Positions 41,280 through 49,476 of a DNA stretch of 62,480 bases are shown here, in pieces (within the stretch, counting starts at the first letter, position 1; the number at the start of each line of letters is the position of its first letter). This DNA comes from Reyranella massiliensis 521 (GTDB lineage: Bacteria; Pseudomonadota; Alphaproteobacteria; Reyranellales; Reyranellaceae), in assembly GCA_945860205.1 (NCBI GenBank), contig CAMARK010000015.1, forward strand, positions 1-62,480, written 5' to 3'. The position numbers and the translations under genes were made by a program. Under the pieces are notes generated by a model, which saw only the letters and a program-made list of their open reading frames with translations, was not told the DNA's origin and did no database searches.

Positions 41280-42491
41280 TCATAGCGCCTTTATCGCCGC
41301 TTCGATGCGATCGAGACCCTTGCTGAGTCGCTCGGCGCCCGAGGCGAAGCAGAGGCGGATATTGCCCGTGCCGCCCGGGCCGAAGGCCTCGCCGGGCGCC
41401 AGGCCGACTTTGTATTCCTTCGCGAGTTTCTTGCAGAAGGCCATTGTATCGTCGACACCGTCGACCGAGAAGAAGGCGTAGAACGCCGCTTCCGGCCGCG
41501 CGATGGTGACCTTGGGCAGGCCCGAGAGGCGCTGGAAGACCTGCTCTCCACCGGCTCGGCAACGCTCGACCATCTGCGCCAGGAAGTCGTCGCCCTTCTC
41601 GATCGCGGCAATCGCGCCCCGCTGCAGGAAGGCCGGCGCACCCGAAGTGTTGATCTGCACCAGCTTGGCGATCTGGTCGCCGAGCTGCGCCGGATGGGTG
41701 AGCCAGCCCAGCCGCCAGCCCGTCATCGCCCATGGCTTGGAGAAGCTGTTGAGCACGAGCAGCGGATCGTCAGGACCGGCATGTTCCAGGAACGACGGCG
41801 CCACCTGCCGGCCATCGGGCCGCTTGCTGTAGATCAGCCTTGCATAGACCTCGTCGGCCATGATCCAGATCCCGCGCTTTCGGGCGAAGTCCAGCAATGC
41901 GCGCTGTTCGTCCGACGACATCATCCAGCCGGTCGGGTTGCCCGGCGAATTGACGAAGATCGCACGCGTGCGCTCGTCGACCGCGTCGAACACGCGCTGC
42001 AGGTCGAGCTTCCAGCCGCCCCTTGGGGTGCGTTCGAGCGCTACGTATTTCGGCACGCCCCGCATCAGCTTGGTGGCCGAGGTGATGTTCGGCCAGATCG
42101 GCGAGACGATCACCACGTTGTCGCCGGGATCGACCAGCATCTGGACGGCGAGCAGGATTGCCTGCATGCCGCCCGTCGTGACGCTGATGCGGTCGACCGG
42201 GCACTTGATGCCGTAGAGCCGCTCGGTATAGGCGCTGAGCGATGCCCGCAGGTCGGGGATGCCGCGCTGCCACGTGTAAAAGGTCTCGCCGGCCTGCAGA
42301 CCCTTGGCCGCCGCCTCGCGCACGAAGTCGGGCGTCACGAGGTCGCCCTCGCCGAACCACAGCGGCACGACGTCGGGATCGCCGAACACGCTCATGGCGA
42401 CATCGGAGATGGGCGATTCGGACAAGGTCCCGATGGGGCCGCTCAGCGACGCTGCGAGGCCGGGCGGAAGGAAACGGTTGTCGGTCTGCAT
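41280..42491 (-). CDS. Class I/II pyridoxal-phosphate aminotransferase
   Basis: A 403-residue fold-type I aminotransferase. The substrate-binding NSPGNPTGW lies mid-protein, MADEVYARL contains the pyridine-nitrogen aspartate, and the PLP-binding lysine is K252 in NSFSKPWAMTGWRLGW. It resembles aspartate/aromatic-type aminotransferases that use 2-oxo acids. The ATG at 42491 is the only good start. The substrate is not predictable from sequence; it is adjacent to an exporter but not obviously linked to it. Confidence 0.93.
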   Translation of the reverse strand: MQTDNRFLPPGLAASLSGPIGTLSESPISDVAMSVFGDPDVVPLWFGEGDLVTPDFVREAAAKGLQAGETFYTWQRGIPDLRASLSAYTERLYGIKCPVDRISVTTGGMQAILLAVQMLVDPGDNVVIVSPIWPNITSATKLMRGVPKYVALERTPRGGWKLDLQRVFDAVDERTRAIFVNSPGNPTGWMMSSDEQRALLDFARKRGIWIMADEVYARLIYSKRPDGRQVAPSFLEHAGPDDPLLVLNSFSKPWAMTGWRLGWLTHPAQLGDQIAKLVQINTSGAPAFLQRGAIAAIEKGDDFLAQMVERCRAGGEQVFQRLSGLPKVTIARPEAAFYAFFSVDGVDDTMAFCKKLAKEYKVGLAPGEAFGPGGTGNIRLCFASGAERLSKGLDRIEAAIKAL

Positions 42492-42572
42492 GATTTCGAC
42501 CTAGCGCATCGCTTCCTGCAATGCCAGCCGGACAGACCTAGACTTTCTCATAGGCATCTAGCCGCCGATGCC

Positions 42573-43064
42573 TCAGCGTATATCGGGGCGCTCCAGCCAG
42601 TCGTGCTCGAGCATCCGCAGGCGGCTGGTGACGGAGAGCAGGAACGCCGTCGACCACCCGAACAGGATCAGACCGTTGCCGGCCTCGATGGCGCCAAACA
42701 GCCGCCATTTGCCATCCAGCACGATGTCGCCGTAGCCGAGCGTGGTGAAGGTCACGGTCGAGAAGTACAACGCCGACTCGAAATCGCTGACGGCGCCGAT
42801 CGCCCAGAAGGCTGCCCCGTAGAGCCAGATCTCAACCGTGTGGATGACGACCAGGCCCAGGACGACGAACAGGATCACTCCGAGCTGGGCGAGACGGCTT
42901 TCGTGGGCGCGGAAGCGGTGGGCGCGGTCGCGTAGAATCCACAACAGGCCGAGCAGGCCGCCGAGGTGAATGGCCACGGTGAGGCCGACCATGAAGGTCG
43001 CGAGCGCGAGATTGGCAAACATCGTCACATGATCGATGTTCGGCACCTGACGGGCAACGGCCAT
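42573..43064 (-). CDS. Two-helix potassium channel family protein
   Basis: A 163-residue ion channel of the 2TM/Ion_trans_2 type with two additional N-terminal hydrophobic segments. The selectivity filter is TTLGYGD at residues 107-113, flanked by the pore helix DFESALYFSTVTF and the inner helix. TLGYGD is a K+-type filter. No RCK or cyclic-nucleotide domain is seen. The gene is short but complete. It diverges from the CYTH-like gene. Confidence 0.88.
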   Translation of the reverse strand: MAVARQVPNIDHVTMFANLALATFMVGLTVAIHLGGLLGLLWILRDRAHRFRAHESRLAQLGVILFVVLGLVVIHTVEIWLYGAAFWAIGAVSDFESALYFSTVTFTTLGYGDIVLDGKWRLFGAIEAGNGLILFGWSTAFLLSVTSRLRMLEHDWLERPDIR

Positions 43065-43154
43065 TCCGTCGCCACGGAGAAGCTCTGTGGGTCACCTTTG
43101 TGGTCGGATGACAGCGCGGTTGCGAAGCGTTACCCTCCACCCTGGGGAGTATTC

Positions 43155-44105
43155 ATGTCCAACGGCACAAAAGAATCGATGCTGCAGACCTGGCTGGCCG
43201 AACAGTACCAGAGCGTTTACGCCGACGGCCGCCGCTGCGACGAACTGGGATATCTCCAGTGCAAGATCATCCTGAAGCCCGAGCGCTTCACGTCGGCCCA
43301 CGTCTTCAAGGAATTCGCCTCCCTGGTCCGCCGCGCCGCCGAGGCGACGGGCGTCGGCTTTCAGCCCACGCCGAAGTCGCAGCAGCGCCCGGAAGTGCGC
43401 GAGGTGTTGTTCCTCGATACCGGTGACTACCACCTCTACAACAACTCGTTCATCTGCCGCCGGCGCATCGCCTACGAGGACGGCTTTGCCATCGGCGATC
43501 CCGAGATCGTCTTCAAGTACCGCAGCGACAGCATGGCGAAGGCCCAGGCGATCGACGTGCGGCCGAACATCGACGGCAAGTACAAGATCAAGTTCAAGCT
43601 CGAGGTCATGCCTCTCAAGGAACGCATCGGCGGCATGCGACGCCTGCTCTCGCACAATGTCGAATTTGGCCTCAGCCAGGCCCCCCAGGCGGCGCGCGTC
43701 GTGATGTCGTCGCTCGGCCACATGTCTCTGCCTGAGCTCACCCAGATCTTCCCGGCCCTGTCGGTGATCTCGTCCGACGGTCCTTCCGACGTCTCTCTGG
43801 TCAACCAGACCATCGTCGAGGAGCTGTTGCAGGACATCTGCGTCCTCGATTTCGGCCATCACACGGCAGCCACCGCCAATCTCGGCCTGTGGCGGTCGCG
43901 TGGCGACCACCACGCCTTCGTCGGCGAATTCGCCTATCAGCTCCGCTTCGCGGGGCCCAACGACATCAGCCACAAGGCGCTGCATGCCTGCGAGCGCTTC
44001 TTTCTCGAGCTGCAGCAGGTCGCCGGCGACTGGGTCGCGCTCACCACGACCAAGACAGGTGCGGTCTACCGCCTGAAGGGCAACCCGCCGCAAGCCCACG
44101 AATGA
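43155..44105 (+). CDS. CYTH-like protein of unknown function
   Basis: A 316-residue soluble protein. The central part resembles a CYTH/triphosphate-tunnel barrel: VLFLDTGDYHLYNNSFICRRR recalls the YFDTPDxxLxxxxxxLRRR block, and EIVFKYRS, KIKFKLEV and a late EFAYQLRF segment provide alternating charged strands. This is a resemblance, not a firm family match. The ATG at 43155 has GGGGAG 5 nt upstream. Its stop overlaps the start of the first chromate-transporter half as ATGA, so it is coupled to ion export. A phosphate- or nucleotide-related role is possible. Confidence 0.6.
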   Translation: MSNGTKESMLQTWLAEQYQSVYADGRRCDELGYLQCKIILKPERFTSAHVFKEFASLVRRAAEATGVGFQPTPKSQQRPEVREVLFLDTGDYHLYNNSFICRRRIAYEDGFAIGDPEIVFKYRSDSMAKAQAIDVRPNIDGKYKIKFKLEVMPLKERIGGMRRLLSHNVEFGLSQAPQAARVVMSSLGHMSLPELTQIFPALSVISSDGPSDVSLVNQTIVEELLQDICVLDFGHHTAATANLGLWRSRGDHHAFVGEFAYQLRFAGPNDISHKALHACERFFLELQQVAGDWVALTTTKTGAVYRLKGNPPQAHE

Positions 44106-44719
44106 GCAAGCAGCCGATCGTCGCCCTGCCCGTGGCGCCGCCGCCCTCGTTGTGGCGGCTCTTCCTGGGCTTCCTGATGATCGGCGCCACCAGCCTGGGC
44201 GGCGGGGTGATCGCCTATCTCCGCACCGGCCTGGTCGTCCGTTACCGATGGCTCGACGACACGACCTTCGTCGAGCTGATGGCGATCAGCCAGAGCCTGC
44301 CCGGCCTCAACGCCACCAACATGTCGATCCTGGCCGGCGACCGCCTGCGCGGCTGGCCGGGCGCCCTGGTCGCGGCGCTGGGCATGTGCCTGCCCGGCGC
44401 CTCGCTGATGACCGCCGCGGCCTTCGTCTACGGCGTCGGCGGCGACGATCCGGTGTCGCTGGCCTTCCTGCATGCCATTGCCGCCGGGGCCGTCGGCCTG
44501 ATCACGGTCGTCATGGTGCAGTTGGGCGCCAAGATGCTGACCGAGATCGCCGACTATGTCTTCGTGGTACTGACCGCGGTGCTGGTCGCGCTCTTTCACG
44601 TGCCGGTGCCCTATGTCCTGGTCGGCATGGCCGCGATCGCCATCTGGTGGCACCGCCCCCGGAAAACAGTCGAGGGCAAAGCCGCCAAGGACGTCCAGCC
44701 GAAGGATCCTGCTTCATGA
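44102..44719 (+). CDS. Chromate transporter, first half (short ChrA-type)
   Basis: A 205-residue membrane protein of the CHR superfamily, corresponding to one domain of the bidomain ChrA exporter. Conserved elements are GFLMIGATSLGGGVIAYLR near the start, ELMAISQSLPGLNATNM, and the hydrophobic helices that follow. In short-chain systems two genes supply the two halves, which pair in the inner membrane. It is linked to the next half and to the CYTH-like gene by ATGA overlaps. Confidence 0.9.
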   Translation: MSKQPIVALPVAPPPSLWRLFLGFLMIGATSLGGGVIAYLRTGLVVRYRWLDDTTFVELMAISQSLPGLNATNMSILAGDRLRGWPGALVAALGMCLPGASLMTAAAFVYGVGGDDPVSLAFLHAIAAGAVGLITVVMVQLGAKMLTEIADYVFVVLTAVLVALFHVPVPYVLVGMAAIAIWWHRPRKTVEGKAAKDVQPKDPAS

Positions 44720-45240
44720 AGCAGCTCCTCGATCTGGCCACTGTCTTTGGCTACATCTCGCTGCTGACGGTCGGCGGCGGCATGGCCGCGTTCCCGGAGT
44801 TGAAGCAGCTCACGGTCGACACCTATCATTGGGTGACCTTCCCCGAACTGATGCACTACTACAGCCTCGGCCAGCTTGCGCCCGGCCCCAACATGATGAT
44901 GGTGGCCTCGATCGGCGCCCAGGTCGCGGGCCTCCCCGGCGCGGCGGTCGTGCTGGTGGCCTTCATCCTGCCGACCGGCCTCCTCACCTTCGGCGTTGGC
45001 CGGCTGTGGAACCGTCTCGCCAACTGGCCGTGGCGGCCGGCCATCCAGCGCGGCCTCGGCGGCGTGGCGGTTGGCCTGGTGCTGGCCGGCGGCATCGTGT
45101 TGGCCCGGGGTGCGATCACGGACGCCAAGAGCGTCGCACTCGCTGTCGGCGTCTTCGTGCTGCTGATGTTCACCAAGATCAATCCCGCAATCCCGATTGT
45201 GGCCAGTGGCCTGATCGGGATTGGGCTCTACTTAATCTAG
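44716..45240 (+). CDS. Chromate transporter, second half (short ChrA-type)
   Basis: A 174-residue CHR-superfamily membrane protein complementary to the gene upstream. It begins with a hydrophobic LATVFGYISLLTVGGGMAAFPELKQL block and has YYSLGQLAPGPNMMMVASIGAQVAGLPGA, the homologous half-motif. Together the two halves would form a complete exporter of chromate or another oxyanion. Its ATG overlaps the previous stop (ATGA). Confidence 0.9.
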   Translation: MKQLLDLATVFGYISLLTVGGGMAAFPELKQLTVDTYHWVTFPELMHYYSLGQLAPGPNMMMVASIGAQVAGLPGAAVVLVAFILPTGLLTFGVGRLWNRLANWPWRPAIQRGLGGVAVGLVLAGGIVLARGAITDAKSVALAVGVFVLLMFTKINPAIPIVASGLIGIGLYLI

Positions 45241-45261
45241 ACATCGGCTAAATATCGCCTT

Positions 45262-45282
45262 GGGGGAGGGCTTCCCGCCCCC
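45262..45282. terminator. GC-rich hairpin after the chromate operon
   Basis: GGGGGAGGG (45262-45270) pairs with CCCGCCCCC (45274-45282) with one mismatch around loop CTT. It lies between the end of the chromate operon and the next start at 45307. There is no T-run, so it may be a weak or Rho-assisted terminator. Confidence 0.4.
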
Positions 45283-45306
45283 GGTCTCATATCGTAAAAT
45301 GCCGCC

Positions 45307-45594
45307 ATGCTGCGCTCTATATCGATCTTTCTGACAGCAAATCTGCTTGCCGGCTGCGTCACCTCCTCGACCGTTGGCGAGGTTCGGGCAGGCATGAGCC
45401 CGGATCAGGTGCAGACCCTTCTGGGCGCGCCCGAAGCCGAGGCGCATGCGCCCGGCAGCCAATGCTCCTACTACACCGTATTGAAGGACTTCTGGAGCCG
45501 CACGCCGTGGACCATGACCAACCGCTACGTCGTCTGTTACGACGACGGGAAGGTCAAAACCTTCGGACGCACCGCCGCGGCGGCATCCGGCTGA
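45307..45594 (+). CDS. Small lipoprotein, BamE/SmpA-like
   Basis: A 95-residue predicted lipoprotein. The signal peptide ends at the lipobox LLAGC (Cys17). The mature part GEVRAGMSPDQVQTLLGAPE has the GMxxxxVxxLLGxP pattern of BamE/SmpA/OmlA-type beta-barrel assembly lipoproteins, followed by a short strand-rich end. It is short for BamE itself, so it may be a small paralogue with a similar domain. Confidence 0.78.
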   Translation: MLRSISIFLTANLLAGCVTSSTVGEVRAGMSPDQVQTLLGAPEAEAHAPGSQCSYYTVLKDFWSRTPWTMTNRYVVCYDDGKVKTFGRTAAAASG

Positions 45595-45595
45595 T

Positions 45596-46159
45596 CTACT
45601 GCTGAGCCGACCTCATGGGACGGTCCTCGCCTGCCATGCAGGAGGTCCGCGGCACGCCGATCGCCACGACCCGCCCGCCGACAGTGAGGCAGCCGTTGTG
45701 CCACTGTCCTGCCATCGTCTGTCCGGCAATATGCAAGGTGCCGAAGCCATCCGGCACATCGTCGGCATAGTTGCCCTCGAAGCGATGGTTCTCATTCCAG
45801 ACGTAGTTGCCAAGGCCCTCGCGCCGGCCAAATCGATATGTCCCCTCGAACCGGTCTATCGCCTGGCCGTGCTCTGTCCATTGCAGGATGCCCTTGCCGT
45901 GCTTCAGGCCGGCGCTGCAACTGCCGCTCCACGTCACCTTGTCTTCCGGCTCCGGATGCCAATCCGACATTCGGCAGCCCGTCTCGGTATCGAACAGCCA
46001 GCCATCACCTTCGCACGGCGCCGCCCAGCTGATCTGCACCGAATCGGGCTCCGTCGGCGCGCAGTCAGTCGCCTGGCCGAGCGCAAGTTGTTGCTGCGCC
46101 AACGCGGAAGCGCCAGACAACAGAAACGCCGTAAGAAAAATAACGCGAAGCCGTCCCAT
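45596..46159 (-). CDS. Secreted MORN-repeat protein
   Basis: A 187-residue protein with a signal peptide ending near residue 22 (SGASALA before QQQ). The middle holds MORN-like repeats: LKHGKGILQW, RFEGTYRFGRREGLGNYVW and RFEGNYADDVPDGFGTLHI. MORN repeats form elongated beta sheets that bind lipids or proteins. Six cysteines suggest extracytoplasmic disulfides. It converges on the small lipoprotein gene. Function unknown. Confidence 0.75.
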   Translation of the reverse strand: MGRLRVIFLTAFLLSGASALAQQQLALGQATDCAPTEPDSVQISWAAPCEGDGWLFDTETGCRMSDWHPEPEDKVTWSGSCSAGLKHGKGILQWTEHGQAIDRFEGTYRFGRREGLGNYVWNENHRFEGNYADDVPDGFGTLHIAGQTMAGQWHNGCLTVGGRVVAIGVPRTSCMAGEDRPMRSAQQ

Positions 46160-46380
46160 GATGCCCCCAAGCCCCTCCCCGACGAGGAAAGACGATGGAT
46201 AACGTACAGTCATCGCGAGGGTTGCCTCGCCGCGGGCCGGAAATCATGATGTCCTTGCGGCGGGGCGGAAAACCTCGGAATTGGAGTCGGGGGACGGGAA
46301 TGGCTAAGCGCCAGGTGGAAGCGATCGTGGTGAACACCTGCTACGAGCCCGCGACGTCGACCGGGGACCCCGGGTAACTC
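46160..46380. other. Noncoding gap with an inverted repeat
   Basis: The gap between the MORN-protein start and nnrU holds GCCTCGCCGC (46224-46233) and GCGGCGGGGC (46257-46266), which pair with one G-U/mismatch. The sequence is purine-rich toward nnrU. A 25-codon frame MAKRQVEAIVVN... ending at 46377 just before the nnrU ATG could be a leader peptide, but evidence is weak. Confidence 0.35.
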
Positions 46381-46953
46381 ATGTCCCTCCTGATCCTCGG
46401 CCTCGTCCTTTTTCTCGGCGTCCACACGCTGACCACGATGCGTGCCGCGCGCGCGGCGCTGATCGGGCGGCTGGGCGAAGGCGGCTACAAGGGCCTCTAT
46501 TCGCTGCTCTCGGCGGTTGGCCTGGTGCTGATCGTCTGGGGATTCTCAAGCTACCGCAGTGCCGGCTACATCCAGGCCTGGAACCCGCCGCAGGCGATTT
46601 TCCATCCCATCGCCCTCTTCCTGCTGTGGTTCGCCTTCGTGGCGCTGGCCGCGGCCTACGCGCCCCTCGGCAAGATCAAGTCGGTGCTGCGCCATCCCAT
46701 GCTGGTGGCGGTCAAGGCGTGGGCGCTCTCGCACCTGCTGGTGAACGGCGACCTGGGCTCGATGCTGCTGTTCGGCGGCCTGCTCGCCTGGGCGGTCTAC
46801 GACCGCATCTCGCTCAAGCGCCGAGGCGACCCGGGGGCCCCGCCGGTCCAGGGCTTCAAGGCGGCCGACGCCATCGTCGTCCTGATCGGCACCGTGGCCT
46901 ATGTCGCGATGTTCTGGCTGCACGACACGCTGATCGGCGTCACGGCCGCGTAG
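46381..46953 (+). CDS. NnrU family membrane protein
   Basis: A 190-residue membrane protein with five or six hydrophobic segments. FLGVHTLTTMRAARA near the start and the central RHPMLVAVKAWALSHLLVNGDLGS are conserved features of NnrU, a protein linked to denitrification and carotenoid isomerisation (Z-ISO-like). Family members may bind haem. The neighbouring cytochrome gene hints at a redox setting, though none of the nitric-oxide reductase genes are here. Confidence 0.88.
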   Translation: MSLLILGLVLFLGVHTLTTMRAARAALIGRLGEGGYKGLYSLLSAVGLVLIVWGFSSYRSAGYIQAWNPPQAIFHPIALFLLWFAFVALAAAYAPLGKIKSVLRHPMLVAVKAWALSHLLVNGDLGSMLLFGGLLAWAVYDRISLKRRGDPGAPPVQGFKAADAIVVLIGTVAYVAMFWLHDTLIGVTAA

Positions 46954-46977
46954 CGGCGCGCCGGGTGCAGGTCTCGG

Positions 46978-47553
46978 CTAACGGGCCGCCGCGGTCTGGC
47001 GGTAGCTCTGATGGCAGGCAAGGCATTCGTGCCGGACGCCCACCAGCGCGTCGGCCACGCCGCTACCGCTGGCAATCGTCGCGGCGAGCTTGGCTGTCGC
47101 GACGCGGAATCCTTCGACGTGTCGTGCAAACTTGTCGGGTTGGAGCCAGATCTCCTCCCGCGCGCCCGGCTTGCCGGCCGCCGATGGGGTACGTTCGGCA
47201 AAAAGAAAACTCAGCGCCGCCGCTTCGTCGACCAGGGCGCGCGCATCGTTCGCAGTCTCGCCCGGTGCGGCCTTGGCACCGTAGGTGACGACGGCTTCGA
47301 CCGAACGGAAGTGCGCCGATATCGCCCGCATCGCCAGTCGGCGCAGGTAAGTCGCCCGTTCCGCGTCGGAGCCGAACTCGAGAGGCTTGTCGTGGTCGAC
47401 AATGGCCCCCCAGGGTCCAGGCACGGTCACGCCCTGCGCCGATGCCGAAGCGGCTGCAGCCAGCGGCAGCAACACGGCAGCCACCCACCCGGCGAGCAGG
47501 CGTCGGGAATGGAATTCGCGTCTGGCATCGTTCGAGGAAGAAAGAGTCGTCAT
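46978..47553 (-). CDS. Cytochrome c'-like protein
   Basis: A 191-residue exported protein. An N-terminal twin-basic signal sequence (RREFHSRRLLAGWVAAVLLPLAAAASASA) is followed by a helical domain. The single haem-binding motif C177-L-A-C180-H181 lies near the C-terminus with HQSYR after it, the layout of class II cytochromes c', which bind haem in a four-helix bundle and can bind NO. The SD GGAG is 6 nt before the ATG at 47553 and lies inside the 3' arm of a hairpin. A cobalamin riboswitch precedes it, an unusual control for a cytochrome. Confidence 0.82.
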   Translation of the reverse strand: MTTLSSSNDARREFHSRRLLAGWVAAVLLPLAAAASASAQGVTVPGPWGAIVDHDKPLEFGSDAERATYLRRLAMRAISAHFRSVEAVVTYGAKAAPGETANDARALVDEAAALSFLFAERTPSAAGKPGAREEIWLQPDKFARHVEGFRVATAKLAATIASGSGVADALVGVRHECLACHQSYRQTAAAR

Positions 47554-47559
47554 TGCACA

Positions 47560-47609
47560 CTCCGTCGGCCGGGACCTCTCGATCCACTGCTACGCCGCCA
47601 CCGACGGAG
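47560..47609 (-). promoter_or_regulatory. Hairpin that would sequester the cytochrome ribosome-binding site
   Basis: CTCCGTCGG and CCGACGGAG (minus strand; 47601-47609 and 47560-47568) form a perfect 9-bp stem with a 32-nt loop. The 3' arm holds GGAG, the SD of the gene at 47553. A second CCGTCGG further upstream near 47670 could compete for the same arm. This is a plausible expression platform for the riboswitch. Confidence 0.6.
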
Positions 47610-47686
47610 ACTCCTGAGGGAGCCCCTGCAAGACTTGCTCAAGCCACCGGAACACCCCGTCCGACGGCCCGGAAAGCGGCTCAATT

Positions 47687-47851
47687 GACGGCAGGTCTCC
47701 TGGCTTCCGCTTCGACACCTTGCGGCCACCTTCCCGGTTTCCCAGTGGTGCCCGGCCGCAGGCTCGCGGTCACAGTTGCGGGGGCAGCCGTGGCTCGATG
47801 GCACCGTCACCACCTCCCACGTTCCCTTTCAATCCCAACGAGGGAACCGTC
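47687..47851 (-). ncRNA. Cobalamin (B12) riboswitch
   Basis: Read on the minus strand, the segment contains the class hallmarks in order: a GGTTCCC...AAAGGGAA stem, the GCCCCCGCAACTGT core, GCCACTGG-like and GGGAAGG pieces, and the closing GAAGCCAGGAGACCTGCC box. GACGG (47847-47851) pairs with CCGTC (47687-47691) as P1. It senses adenosyl- or hydroxo-cobalamin. It lies 134 nt before the cytochrome c'-like start, in the gap after the amidohydrolase stop at 47900. B12 riboswitches normally control B12 uptake or synthesis genes or B12-independent isozymes. Confidence 0.88.
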
Positions 47852-47899
47852 GCACGACCAATAGCGTGGCCTGCCTCGCATGGTCAAACCGGCGCGTGC

Positions 47900-49432
47900 T
47901 TAGTGTCTGTGCGGCATATGTCCGTAGCCGTGGTGATGCCCACCGCCGAACCGGTCGATATGCAGCGGCTGCTTGGCGAGGCCGGGGCAGAAGGTGTTCA
48001 CGATACCCTCCACCTTGTCGTAGAGCGCCTTGGCGGGCTTGCGGCCCTTGTCCAGCCGCTCGCGCGCCTTCTCCGCGAGCCGGGCCACGTTCGCCATGTC
48101 GATGTTGAGGAGCTTGCGGTTCTCCATGACCATGCGGCCCGCGATCATCACCGAATGCACGCCCGAGCCGTCCTCGGTGTGCACGATCTGGTTGGTCGGG
48201 TCGTTGAACGGGATCCAGTTCACGTTGCCTAGGTCGAGGAAGACGATGTCGGCCTTAAAACCTTTCTCGAGCTTGCCGATCTTGTCGCCGAGGCCCAGCG
48301 CGCGGGCGCTGCCGGCGGTGGCGGCGTGCAGCACCTCCTCGGTGGTGATCCACTGCCTGTTGTCCGGACCCTGCACCTTGGAGACCATCGAGGCCAGCCG
48401 CAGGTTCTCGTACATGTTCTGGTTGTCCGAGCAGGAGGCGCCATCGGTGCCGATGCCGACATTGACCTTGGCGTCGAGCATGGCGCGCATGTCGGCCAGG
48501 CCATTGCCCAGCACCATGTTGGAGCCGGGATTGTGCGAGACCGAGGCGCCCTTGTCGCCCAACAGCTTCATGTCGTCGCCGTCCAGCCAGACGCCGTGCG
48601 CGACGGTGAATTTCGGCCCGACCAGGCCCAGCGAATCCATGTAAGACGTGAGCGACGTGCCGTAGAGCTTGTAGCCCGCGACCACCTGGACCTTCGACTC
48701 CGAGACGTGGCTGTGCAGTCCGGTGTCGTAGTCCCGGGCGAGCTTCAGGCAGGCCAGCAGGAACTCGCGGCTACAATGGTGCGGAATGGTCGGCGCCACG
48801 GCGAGATGGACGCCGGCGCTGTCAAGTTTCCAGCCGTGCAGCGCCTTCTTCATCTGCGCGATGCTGGCCTTGTAGGGCGAGAAGCGATAGGCCTCGACCG
48901 CCTTCTGCAGCGACGGCGGAAGCTGGTCCATCAGCCCGGGGATCGCCTGGAAGAAGCTGGTGTCGGCCACCATCGGCGCCACCATGGCGCGCATGCCGAC
49001 ATCGGCATAGGCCTGGCCGATCGCGGCCAGCCCTTCCGCCGTCGGCATCGGGAACTCGGCCGCGAGATCGTAGGCCGCGGTGCAGCCCTTCATCACCATC
49101 TCGGCGGCGCCGATGAGGCTGGAAAGATACTTGTCCTCGAGCGTGCGCGCGCCGCTCATGTAGGGACCCGCCGTCAGCAGCAGTTCGAGCGTGACGCCAT
49201 CGACCATTCCCTTGGCGAGGTTGCCGTGGCTGTGGGTGTGGCCGTTGATCAGGCCGGGATGCAGCAGCTTGCCCTTGGCGTCGATCACGGTGGCCGAAGC
49301 CGGTGCCGCCACTTTCGGCCCGATCTCCACGATCGTGTCGCCCTTCACCAGGATGTCGGCCTGGGGCGCCGAGTGGCCCTTGATGTCGACCACGCGCCCG
49401 CCCCGGATCACGGTCATCGGTGATTTTGCCAT
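47900..49432 (-). CDS. Amidohydrolase (cytosine/atrazine deaminase type) with histidine-rich tail
   Basis: A 510-residue metal-dependent hydrolase. The composite TIM-barrel/beta-sandwich shows VRGGRVVD at the N-terminus, the metal motif H65-T-H67 in LINGHTHSHGN, later histidines in HSHVSESK and AHGVWL, and GIGTDGASCSDN with the catalytic aspartate. This is the TrzA/AtzA/guanine-deaminase-like group that removes amino or chloro groups from heterocycles. The last 12 or so residues (GGGHHHGYGHMPHRH) form a His-rich tail that could bind metal. It begins 19 nt before the repeat-bounded GIY-YIG region. Confidence 0.9.
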   Translation of the reverse strand: MAKSPMTVIRGGRVVDIKGHSAPQADILVKGDTIVEIGPKVAAPASATVIDAKGKLLHPGLINGHTHSHGNLAKGMVDGVTLELLLTAGPYMSGARTLEDKYLSSLIGAAEMVMKGCTAAYDLAAEFPMPTAEGLAAIGQAYADVGMRAMVAPMVADTSFFQAIPGLMDQLPPSLQKAVEAYRFSPYKASIAQMKKALHGWKLDSAGVHLAVAPTIPHHCSREFLLACLKLARDYDTGLHSHVSESKVQVVAGYKLYGTSLTSYMDSLGLVGPKFTVAHGVWLDGDDMKLLGDKGASVSHNPGSNMVLGNGLADMRAMLDAKVNVGIGTDGASCSDNQNMYENLRLASMVSKVQGPDNRQWITTEEVLHAATAGSARALGLGDKIGKLEKGFKADIVFLDLGNVNWIPFNDPTNQIVHTEDGSGVHSVMIAGRMVMENRKLLNIDMANVARLAEKARERLDKGRKPAKALYDKVEGIVNTFCPGLAKQPLHIDRFGGGHHHGYGHMPHRH

Positions 49433-49451
49433 CTCACATCCTCATCTTTGT

Positions 49452-49476
49452 TGTCATCCCGAGCGCAGCGAGGGAC
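49452..49476. repeat. Left inverted repeat bounding the GIY-YIG region
   Basis: Its sequence begins TGTCATCCCGAGCGCAGCGA; the reverse complement of the right-hand copy at 49781-49823 gives the same ends with an insertion. It is of the kind known as dispersed palindromic repeats in alphaproteobacteria. The nuclease gene stops inside it. Confidence 0.6.

Noticed and set aside
46195..46377. 60-codon open frame before nnrU
   Set aside because: Arginine- and glycine-rich, no ribosome-binding site, no recognisable features; kept only as a weak leader-peptide possibility.
47550..47813. 87-codon open frame across the riboswitch
   Set aside because: It is a by-product of the structured RNA region; the aptamer motifs explain the sequence.
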